A DNA stretch of 5,783 nucleotides from an uncultured Sulfurimonas sp. GTDB taxonomy: Bacteria; Campylobacterota; Campylobacteria; Campylobacterales; Sulfurimonadaceae. The translations under genes and the position numbers were made by a program. The notes beneath the pieces were generated by a model. The model ran no database searches. It was not told where the DNA came from and worked only from the letters and a program-made list of their open reading frames with translations. The DNA is taken from contig CALDOC010000473.1 of NCBI GenBank assembly GCA_937914675.1, forward strand, positions 1 to 5,783, written 5' to 3'. Positions 1 to 5,783 of the stretch are shown here, in pieces (within the stretch, counting starts at the first letter, position 1; each line of letters begins with the position of its first letter).

Positions 1-1918
1 TTGAGTACTCCGCTCCAGCTATCGTAATTCTTGATTCGTCTCTAATGAGAAACGCGGAAAGAGAATTCTGAGAAAGCGGGTCACCGAAATTTAGACTGAC
101 GTTTCCAATCATGTCGCCTTGCGTACTTGTGCCAAAGGCCGCATCGGTTCCACTATAGCGCATATCAAGAAAAGAAGCGTAGCTATTGTTTAAATCTAAG
201 TTCGCCAAGGGAGAAACAGTTTTGTACTCACCGTAATAATCTTCGTTTTCAAAAAAAAGTTTTGTCTCATATGGCGTTTGTTTTATGTTTTTCAGTTCGT
301 TGGCGACGTAATAATAGTCTTTGTCGCTTATCGCCGCAATAAGAACTTCTTTGTCGTTTATTAGTCTCGCTTCAATTACGTTATCGGCATCGCTGACGCG
401 ACTCGCTTGTCCATGGTCAAACTTGTAAAGAGTTGAGCCTAGTTCGGAGTTTGCCACAAAATAGACGACTCCTTGAGAGTCGACGTCGCTGACGATTCCA
501 TAAAATCCTTGATACGAGTAGATTGGCGTTTTGTTTTTATACAGCGTTCTCCTTTTCTTATCTTGTACAAAATAGTAAAGATTGTCTTCTTTATCAACTA
601 TGACGGAGGAGCTCACTTGCGAGTAAAATTTATCGTCCACGTATAATTGTGGTTTTGAAAAAGAGGACGCCACGTCAAAATAAATTTCTCTGCCGTCATG
701 AAGGTAAGCCTGAACTATTTTAGACTCCGTCCCTTTTTTGACAAAACCTTCATTGGAAAAAAGTCCTTGATGAATTTTAGTGGGAGACGTGTAAGCGCTT
801 GCTTGAGTATAGTAGTCATGATCCACTTTTATTATCTTGCCAGACATCCAGCTATCTTTACTTTTTTTTATTTGTCGTTTTTCTTTATCAAAAACGACAA
901 GCTCTGGTTCTCTGACTCCGCTCTCGTTTGTTGTGAAAAAAATCTCATTCTCTGAGTTGGAGAGTGAAGTGAAAAATTGCGACGACGCCAATTTTGCGCC
1001 ATCGGCTTGAATAAAATCTTTTGCCAAAGAAGCGTAACGTTTTGAAAATTCATCCAATGATTTCGTAAAATTTACGCCTATGGATTCTTGCATGCTTGCA
1101 TCAGTATAAAATGGCCACCAAAAAGAGTAGGAGTGATTTTTAAAGTAACTATTCGCTTTTTTTAAACCATACTTTTGAGCAATGTAAAGGTTGTAAAATC
1201 CACCTTGGATATAGACTATGTCACCGTAGGGAAACGAAAGTTTTGAGTTGTATACCTCGCTTGGCGTAATGTTTCCAGCTTTTGCCTGAAGTATGGTTTG
1301 GGCTTTAAATCTACCGCTATAGAGTCTGCCTCCGTTTCCATGCCACGATTCGTTTAGCACCGCGTTTCCCTCTAACATAAAAGAGTTTTCAGCCACGTTT
1401 GGAACATTCATGGGTATGGGGAGCAAAACCGTTCCATTGCCAAATATCGCGTGTAAATATTGCGACACTGGATTGGCTTTCATGTTGACTTGATAATTAT
1501 GAGCGCTCTCATGATAAAGAAGAGTATCGAGCCACGAGTCGCATGAAAAATAATCAACCATGGCGGCGCCGCCAACGTAGTTTATTTGCCTGTTGTTTGG
1601 CCACTGAGTGGAAAACCCATTTGCTATTTGATTGTTGGAAGATATAAGACCCACATAGAGAGGCTCATCAAGTTTCCAATCGTAAATCCCCTCATAATCT
1701 TTATGAAGAGAGGACTCTATGTTTGCCGCATGTTTAGCGAAATCCATATTGTCTCGCGTGTAAATAATTTCAATATTGTTATTGTTGTATTTATAATACT
1801 CTTTGTCATGAGGAACAACCGCCGAATCGACGAAAATTGTCGGATCAACGTTATCCCTTGCGTTTAACAAGCTTGCCATTAAAATCAGAGAGTTGATAAT
1901 CAATACTTTTTTTCGCAT
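1..1918 (-). CDS. Secreted zinc-peptidase-like / beta-propeller / outer-membrane barrel protein, 3' end outside window
   Basis: The frame runs from ATG at 1918 to the window edge without a stop: at least 639 residues, C-terminus missing. Residues 1-20 look like a signal peptide (RKK, then a hydrophobic stretch ending LLNA before RD). Residues about 45-305 resemble a gluzincin (peptidase MA-like) domain: HESAH at 136-140, then FMLEGNAVLNE with E183 as likely third zinc ligand 43 residues later, then GGRLYSGR near 196. From memory, this order and spacing match the HEYTH...EGLAVY...GGR pattern of large bacterial proteins often annotated 'TolB precursor'. Residues about 310-575 are short beta-rich, propeller-like repeats (e.g. 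GVVYFVANSELGSTLYKF). From about 595, MIGNVSLNFGDPLSQNSLSA resembles the first strands of an outer-membrane barrel. An AAAGG site lies 6 bases before the ATG. The gene starts 19 bases after uvrA stops, so co-transcription is likely. Domain calls are inference; substrate and function are unknown. Confidence 0.8.
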   Translation of the reverse strand, partial: MRKKVLIINSLILMASLLNARDNVDPTIFVDSAVVPHDKEYYKYNNNNIEIIYTRDNMDFAKHAANIESSLHKDYEGIYDWKLDEPLYVGLISSNNQIANGFSTQWPNNRQINYVGGAAMVDYFSCDSWLDTLLYHESAHNYQVNMKANPVSQYLHAIFGNGTVLLPIPMNVPNVAENSFMLEGNAVLNESWHGNGGRLYSGRFKAQTILQAKAGNITPSEVYNSKLSFPYGDIVYIQGGFYNLYIAQKYGLKKANSYFKNHSYSFWWPFYTDASMQESIGVNFTKSLDEFSKRYASLAKDFIQADGAKLASSQFFTSLSNSENEIFFTTNESGVREPELVVFDKEKRQIKKSKDSWMSGKIIKVDHDYYTQASAYTSPTKIHQGLFSNEGFVKKGTESKIVQAYLHDGREIYFDVASSFSKPQLYVDDKFYSQVSSSVIVDKEDNLYYFVQDKKRRTLYKNKTPIYSYQGFYGIVSDVDSQGVVYFVANSELGSTLYKFDHGQASRVSDADNVIEARLINDKEVLIAAISDKDYYYVANELKNIKQTPYETKLFFENEDYYGEYKTVSPLANLDLNNSYASFLDMRYSGTDAAFGTSTQGDMIGNVSLNFGDPLSQNSLSAFLIRDESRITIAGAEYS

Positions 1919-1924
1919 GAAGAA

Positions 1925-1929
1925 CCTTT
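1925..1929 (-). promoter_or_regulatory. Ribosome binding site of the peptidase-like gene
   Basis: AAAGG on the minus strand, separated by TTCTTC (6 bases) from the ATG at 1918. It lies inside the 19-base gap after the uvrA stop codon. No terminator fits in that gap, so this gene is probably translated from the uvrA transcript. The site supports the ATG that yields an intact signal peptide. Confidence 0.6.
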
Positions 1930-1937
1930 AATCTATT

Positions 1938-4766
1938 TTACTTCTTATGTAAATCTAACTCTTTTTTTAAATATTCACCAGTGTACGAACCCGTCGTCTC
2001 GTAAGCGTTCGCCAACTCTTCTGGCGTTCCCTCGGCAATGATAAGTCCCCCGCCGCTTCCACCCTCGGGTCCCATGTCTATTACGTAATCCGCGTTTTTA
2101 ATCAAGTCCAAATTATGTTCGATTATCAGCATGCTGTTGCCAAGTTCCACAAATTTATGCAACACACCGACTAGCCTATCCACGTCAGCGAAGTGAAGTC
2201 CCGTCGTTGGCTCGTCCAAAATATAAAGAGTTTTGCCGGTGTCTTTACGGCTCAACTCTTTACTAAGTTTGATTCTTTGCGCTTCGCCGCCGGAGAGAGT
2301 GACGGCGTTTTGTCCCAAAGTGATGTAACCCAAACCTACGTCTACAAGCGTTTTCATTTTTAAGTTTATTTTAGGAATTGGCGCGAAAAATTCAAACGCT
2401 TCGTCAACGCTCATGTTTAAAACGTCGGAGATAGTTTTTCCCTTATAAAAAACTTCCAAAGTTTGGTCGTTGTATCTCGTTCCGCGACAAGTGTCGCACT
2501 TCACTTGTATGTCTGGCAAAAAGTGCATTTCGATTTTTATCTCACCTTCGCCTTGACATTTCTCACAACGTCCGCCTTTTACGTTGAAACTAAAACGCGA
2601 CGTCGTATAACCCCGTATTTGAGACTCTTTGGTTTGAGAAAAGAGATTTCTTATCTCATCCATGACACCCGTGTAAGTTGCCGGATTGCTTCTAGGCGTA
2701 CGACCAATTGGACTTTGGTCTAAGTATATGACTTTGTCTACGTTTTCGAGTCCAGTGATTTCAACGCCAGCGACTTTATTGACTTTTCGAGCATGATTTA
2801 AAAGTTCACGAGCGGTTGGCAAAAGAGTTTGCAACATGAGCGAACTTTTGCCACTTCCGCTAACGCCCGTAATGCAAACAAAATTGTTTAATGGGATTTT
2901 TGCGCTTAGATTGTTGATATTATTTAATGTGACATTTTTTATTTCTATGTATTTATCTTGTTCGCGTCTATAGAAATACTCTATCTTTTTTCTTCCGTAC
3001 AAATAATCGGCCGTTAAAGTTTTAGCGCTTTTAAGCTTGTCCAAAGTGCCAGCGAATACAACTTCACCGCCAAATTTTCCAGCCCCATGTCCTATGTCGA
3101 CTATAAAGTCCGCGTTTTCAATCGTCTCTTTGTCATGCTCAACGACTATGACGCTGTTGCCCTTCTCTTGAAGGCTTCTGAGCGTTCTTATGAGTTTCAA
3201 GGTGTCGCGTTCATGAAGACCAATGCTTGGTTCGTCCAGAACGTACATGACGCCGGTCAAACCGCTTCCTATTTGTGAAGCTATGCGAATTCTTTGCGCT
3301 TCGCCGCCACTAATGCTTCGAGCGTCGCGACCTAAAGTTATGTACCCTAACCCAACGTCGAACAAAAAGTATAAACGCTCACGAATTTCATTTAAAATTG
3401 GAGCTGAAATTTGGGTGTCTTGCGCGTCCATGGCCGCAAAATTTTCTTCATCTTTGAACCATTCATAACTTTCACGTATTGGCATGTCCAATAAATCGGC
3501 TATGCCTTTTTGCCCTACTTTTACCGCCAATGATTCAAGTTTTAATCTATGTGAGTTACAGACATTGCAAACTTTTTCGCTCATGTAGTCGCCCAACTCT
3601 TTCTCATCTTTGAACATATCGTACGCTATTCTGATCATTCCAGGAAAAAGTCTTTTCACTTTGTGATTTTTCCATAAAAATTCAACTTCGTCGATACCCC
3701 CATGAAGTATCGCTTTTTTTTGATGTTCTTCAAGTTCACTGTATGGCACGTTTACGTCTATTTCGTTATGAGCGCAAAATCCTTTTAAAAACGTTGCATA
3801 ATACCCTTTGTTAAACCCGTAAACAATTTTAACGGCGCCTTTTTCTATGGTTAAATCTTGATCTATTATTTTGTCATGATCGAGCGCGTAGCGAAGACCC
3901 AAACCATCACATTCGCCACATGCGCCTTTTGGCGAGTTGAATGAAAACGAGAGTGGTTCCAATGGCTCAAAACTAATTTTACAATCAAAACAAGCGTTAT
4001 GCTCGGAGTAGTGTATATGAGGCTTGCAATCAAGCTCTTCATAATTGAGTATGTCTATCTCTAGTTCTCCATAACTCTCTTTTAAAGCCTTCTCGACGTC
4101 CGCCGCAATCCGTTCTTTGTTTTCGGGCTTCACGACGACTCTGTCTATCACGACTTTAATAGTGTGTTTTTTACTCTTGCTCAACTCTATCTCTTCATCA
4201 AGCCTAACCATGACGCCATCTATCATGGCGCGAACGTATCCCTTATGAACCAAAGATTCTATCAAATCGGCGTAAGCGCCCTTGTTTTCTCTTACAAGCG
4301 GAGCCATAAGAACGAGTTTCGCCCCCTCTGGTAGTTTGGCGACTTCGCCTATGATGTCCGACGCGCTCATTTGAGAGATGACTTTACCGCATTTATGACA
4401 GTGTTGCGTCCCCACTCGCGCATACAGAAGTCTAAAATAATCATATATCTCGGTAATGGTTCCAACGGTGGAGCGAGGATTTTTGGAGGTTGTTTTTTGA
4501 TCGATGGCGATGGCGGGAGTGAGTCCTTCTATCTTGTCGACGTCAGGTTTTCCAACACGGTCAAGAAATTGACGAGCGTATGATGAAAGCGACTCCATGT
4601 AGCGGCGTTGTCCTTCCGCGTAGAGCGTGTCAAACGCAAGGGTGGATTTACCGCTACCGCTCAATCCCGTCATGACGACCAAGGCGTTTTTAGGAATTGT
4701 CAAGTTTATATTTTTTAAATTATTTTCTCTTGCGCCAGTTATTATAATTACGTCTTTTTTACTCAA
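1938..4766 (-). CDS. uvrA: UvrABC system protein A (excision nuclease ATPase subunit)
   Basis: UvrA is the DNA-damage sensor of nucleotide excision repair; as a dimer it scans DNA in the cytoplasm, loads UvrB onto lesions and is then released. The 942-residue product is of normal length and has every expected element. The first ATPase has Walker A GLSGSGKST (34-42), signature SISGGEAQR (484-492), Walker B VLDEPS (509-514) and H544. The second has GVSGSGKSS (634-642), LSGGEAQR (824-831) and LDEPTTGLH (850-858). Three zinc modules have all cysteines: C123/C126 with C259/C262, C283/C286 with C400/C403, and C734/C737 with C757/C760. Translation starts at TTG (4766-4764): an AAAGG site lies 7 bases before it and the N-terminus MSKKDVIIITGARENNLKNI fits the family. 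A candidate promoter lies in the 196-base gap upstream. The next gene begins 19 bases after the stop. No uvrB or uvrC is in the window, and nothing suggests inactivation. Confidence 0.98.
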   Translation of the reverse strand: MSKKDVIIITGARENNLKNINLTIPKNALVVMTGLSGSGKSTLAFDTLYAEGQRRYMESLSSYARQFLDRVGKPDVDKIEGLTPAIAIDQKTTSKNPRSTVGTITEIYDYFRLLYARVGTQHCHKCGKVISQMSASDIIGEVAKLPEGAKLVLMAPLVRENKGAYADLIESLVHKGYVRAMIDGVMVRLDEEIELSKSKKHTIKVVIDRVVVKPENKERIAADVEKALKESYGELEIDILNYEELDCKPHIHYSEHNACFDCKISFEPLEPLSFSFNSPKGACGECDGLGLRYALDHDKIIDQDLTIEKGAVKIVYGFNKGYYATFLKGFCAHNEIDVNVPYSELEEHQKKAILHGGIDEVEFLWKNHKVKRLFPGMIRIAYDMFKDEKELGDYMSEKVCNVCNSHRLKLESLAVKVGQKGIADLLDMPIRESYEWFKDEENFAAMDAQDTQISAPILNEIRERLYFLFDVGLGYITLGRDARSISGGEAQRIRIASQIGSGLTGVMYVLDEPSIGLHERDTLKLIRTLRSLQEKGNSVIVVEHDKETIENADFIVDIGHGAGKFGGEVVFAGTLDKLKSAKTLTADYLYGRKKIEYFYRREQDKYIEIKNVTLNNINNLSAKIPLNNFVCITGVSGSGKSSLMLQTLLPTARELLNHARKVNKVAGVEITGLENVDKVIYLDQSPIGRTPRSNPATYTGVMDEIRNLFSQTKESQIRGYTTSRFSFNVKGGRCEKCQGEGEIKIEMHFLPDIQVKCDTCRGTRYNDQTLEVFYKGKTISDVLNMSVDEAFEFFAPIPKINLKMKTLVDVGLGYITLGQNAVTLSGGEAQRIKLSKELSRKDTGKTLYILDEPTTGLHFADVDRLVGVLHKFVELGNSMLIIEHNLDLIKNADYVIDMGPEGGSGGGLIIAEGTPEELANAYETTGSYTGEYLKKELDLHKK

Positions 4767-4880
4767 ATTTCAGCCTTTTATATATCTTTACAATCTGTTT
4801 TTTCATCTGCGCTTTCGCCTAAAATAGCTTTGAATTTATCATAGTTTAATTGCTATCTTAAAAAATTGTTTTGAATTCAT
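4759..4880 (-). other. Chain of very short reading frames in the uvrA leader
   Basis: After the possible MSTKAR peptide, three more short frames follow on the same strand. MNSKQFFKIAIKL (4880-4839) starts by ATGA overlap with the previous stop. MINSKLF (4842-4819) starts by another ATGA overlap. MKKQIVKIYKRLKFE (4806-4759) ends in a TAA that lies past the uvrA TTG, overlapping uvrA by 8 bases in another frame; its upstream AGGCGA is only a poor binding site. They could couple translation into uvrA, be remnants of a decayed gene, or be chance. No hairpin with a U-run that would serve as an attenuator was found. Confidence 0.15.
4774..4778 (-). promoter_or_regulatory. Ribosome binding site deciding the TTG start of uvrA
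   Basis: AAAGG on the minus strand lies 7 bases before the TTG at 4766. There is no in-frame ATG nearby that would give a better N-terminus, so this site together with family conservation of the first residues fixes the start. Confidence 0.65.
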
Positions 4881-4897
4881 CGAGCTTTTGTTGACAT
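4877..4897 (-). CDS. Possible 6-residue leader peptide (MSTKAR) upstream of uvrA
   Basis: ATG at 4897, then five sense codons and TGA at 4879-4877, encoding MSTKAR. Its support is the ribosome binding site: the minus strand reads TAGGTGAAGATTTATG, where AGGTGA is a six-base match to the canonical Shine-Dalgarno sequence, 6 bases before the ATG. This is better than the site of uvrA itself. It would start about 27 bases into the transcript from the candidate promoter. The TGA overlaps the ATG of a second tiny frame (4880-4839). Whether it is translated is unknown; such frames also arise by chance. Confidence 0.2.
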   Translation of the reverse strand: MSTKAR

Positions 4898-4930
4898 AAA
4901 TCTTCACCTATTTATATCGTTAAACTCTGG

Positions 4931-4936
4931 ATTATA
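4931..4936 (-). promoter_or_regulatory. Candidate -10 box of the uvrA promoter
   Basis: The minus strand reads GATATAATCC here, a perfect TATAAT hexamer, 27 bases after the stop of the permease gene. No TTGACA-like -35 is visible 16-18 bases upstream, which is normal for the housekeeping sigma factor of Campylobacterota but would be weak elsewhere. Transcription would start near 4924, giving uvrA a leader of about 158 bases. The region is AT-rich, so other -10-like strings (TATAAA at about 4916, TATGAT at about 4843) cannot be excluded. Confidence 0.45.
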
Positions 4937-4962
4937 TCGAATTTAATCTTTCGTACTCGTTA

Positions 4963-5694
4963 TCAAGAAAAAACTCTATATGACAAATACGACACTATCG
5001 TTAAATAAAAAACAATTAACGATTTTTTCTGTATCACCGCGTCTATTTTATGTTTTAGCTGTATGCCTATGTAAACGCCAACCAGTGACGCGACTCCTAT
5101 AATAACTCCGCTTTCATAATCTATGTGCCCCTCCATGGAGTGAGAGATAAAACCTGAGATTGATGAAAAAACCACAAAAAACAATCCAGCCGACGTCGCT
5201 TGTTTCAATGGCACATGCAAAAAACCAACTAAAATTGGAACAAGCAACAAGCTTCCCCCTACTCCTATAGTCATGCTTATCGCGCCAATTATAAAGCCTA
5301 TAAGCAATAGAATAATTTTATTTACTTTTTTAGCGTCTTTGCGTTCTTGCGTTTTAAAGAAAAGCCTTATTAGCGCAAAAACTGTAAAGATTAAAAATAG
5401 AAGTTCTAACGCGTCATCGCTAAACACTGACGCTATCGTTCCACTTAGCAAAGCTCCAACAAAACCGCCAATGCCTATGATGGCAACCATGAGCACGTCA
5501 AGAGTGCCTTTTTTATTGTTTAAATAACTTCCAAATATAGAGCTAAAAACCATTTGAATTACAGAAATCCCTATAGCGATTTTTGTCTCAAATCCTAAGA
5601 ATAAAAGCGTTGGAACCAAAATGGTTCCTCCGCCAATTCCAAAAAATCCAGAAACGATTCCAACAAAAAAACCAAGCATGAGTAATTCAAACAT
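4963..5694 (-). CDS. TauE/SafE (TSUP) family membrane permease
   Basis: An integral inner-membrane protein of 243 residues, normal length for the family, whose members are implicated in transport of sulfite, sulfonates or other small organic anions. It has the typical two-fold internal repeat: each half opens with a hydrophobic helix carrying a glycine motif and a proline, GFFGIGGGTILVP (16-28) and SMTIGVGGSLLLVP (140-153). About eight membrane segments can be drawn, roughly at 2-32, 36-57, 68-90, 95-113, 127-158, 165-183, 193-213 and 225-241, with a charged loop (KTQERKDAKK) at 114-123 between the halves. The ATG at 5694 is preceded by a weak TTGGA at 7 bases and is chosen because the first helix begins at once; M6 is an alternative. 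The substrate cannot be read from sequence, and no sulfur-metabolism gene is in view. The gene ends 196 bases before uvrA, with no clear terminator. Confidence 0.92.
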   Translation of the reverse strand: MFELLMLGFFVGIVSGFFGIGGGTILVPTLLFLGFETKIAIGISVIQMVFSSIFGSYLNNKKGTLDVLMVAIIGIGGFVGALLSGTIASVFSDDALELLFLIFTVFALIRLFFKTQERKDAKKVNKIILLLIGFIIGAISMTIGVGGSLLLVPILVGFLHVPLKQATSAGLFFVVFSSISGFISHSMEGHIDYESGVIIGVASLVGVYIGIQLKHKIDAVIQKKSLIVFYLTIVSYLSYRVFS

Positions 5695-5717
5695 ATATAT
5701 CCAATAACTTTTAGCAA

Positions 5718-5723
5718 ATTGTA
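5718..5723 (-). promoter_or_regulatory. Weak candidate -10 box of the permease gene
   Basis: TACAAT on the minus strand, 23 bases before the ATG at 5694, in the context GAGTACAATTTGC. No recognisable -35 is present; at the expected distance lies TTTTAG, inside the IS-end-like sequence. If real, the leader would be very short, about 15 bases. Confidence 0.25.
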
Positions 5724-5731
5724 CTCAAATA

Positions 5732-5750
5732 AGGGAACCTCTAAAAACCA
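5732..5750. repeat. Possible terminal inverted repeat of an insertion sequence extending beyond the window
   Basis: The plus strand reads AGGGAACCTCTAAAAACCA. From memory, strings like GGGAACCTCTNAAAAA occur at the ends of some IS5-like insertion sequences. If this is such an end, the element would continue rightward past 5783. The remaining bases to the window edge carry no stop-free frame that I can assign. No second copy of the repeat is in the window, so this rests on resemblance only. Confidence 0.2.
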
Positions 5751-5783
5751 CTTCCAAAGTAACCTAAATCAGATTCCACATTT

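Noticed and set aside
862..869. Run of eight T on the plus strand (and eight A at 251-258) inside the peptidase-like gene, considered as phase-variation tracts
   Set aside because: The frame is intact through both, the runs are short, and such A/T runs are common here as Lys and Phe codons. Phase variation in this group usually uses long G/C tracts.
127..1867. Several open frames on the plus strand (127-342, 698-955, 1586-1867) and a second minus-strand frame at 868-1053
   Set aside because: All are overlapped by the 639-codon minus-strand frame with signal peptide and recognisable motifs; their translations show no plausible domain and no good ribosome binding sites.
2463..4827. Plus-strand open frames opposite uvrA (2463-2723, 3087-3278, 3223-3468, 4371-4583, 4627-4827)
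   Set aside because: They are antisense shadows of a fully conserved uvrA.
4821..4860. Inverted repeat ATAGC...GCTAT in the gap before uvrA, considered as a terminator for the permease gene
   Set aside because: The arms are only about five to six bases, AT-rich and widely spaced, and no proper U-run follows.
4767..4962. LexA/SOS box upstream of uvrA
   Set aside because: No CTGT-N8-ACAG or similar palindrome was found in the gap.
5273..5527. Plus-strand open frame of 84 codons opposite the permease gene
   Set aside because: It is an antisense shadow of a well-supported membrane protein gene; its hydrophobic or serine-rich makeup follows from the complementary codons.

Overview
The window is AT-rich bacterial chromosome with three tightly packed genes, all on the minus strand. 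Together with a sharp TATAAT -10 element without a clear -35 and the general style of the UvrA protein, this suggests a Campylobacterota (epsilonproteobacterial) genome of the Sulfurimonas/Sulfurospirillum sort. That placement is inferred from memory of protein style, not from a search.

Right to left, in the direction of transcription: positions 5695-5783 are non-coding and may contain the end of an insertion sequence. Positions 4963-5694 encode a complete TauE/SafE (TSUP) family membrane permease. Positions 4767-4962 are a 196-base gap with a good candidate promoter and a chain of very short reading frames, one of which has a near-ideal ribosome binding site. Positions 1938-4766 encode a complete UvrA, the damage-recognition ATPase of nucleotide excision repair, starting at TTG.

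Only 19 bases after uvrA begins a long frame (1918 down to the window's left edge) that stays open for 639 codons without a stop; its C-terminus lies outside the window. Manual translation shows a signal peptide, a gluzincin-type zinc-peptidase domain (HESAH plus a downstream EG-containing Glu motif), a beta-propeller-like middle and what looks like the beginning of an outer-membrane beta-barrel. This is the least ordinary gene of the window. It almost certainly shares a transcript with uvrA, although the two products work in different compartments (cytoplasm versus periplasm/outer membrane), so the linkage is probably transcriptional rather than a shared pathway.

There are no tRNA or rRNA genes, CRISPR arrays or complete mobile elements. 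The points most worth a second look are the peptidase-propeller-barrel protein, the leader region of uvrA with its short frames, and the IS-end-like sequence upstream of the permease.
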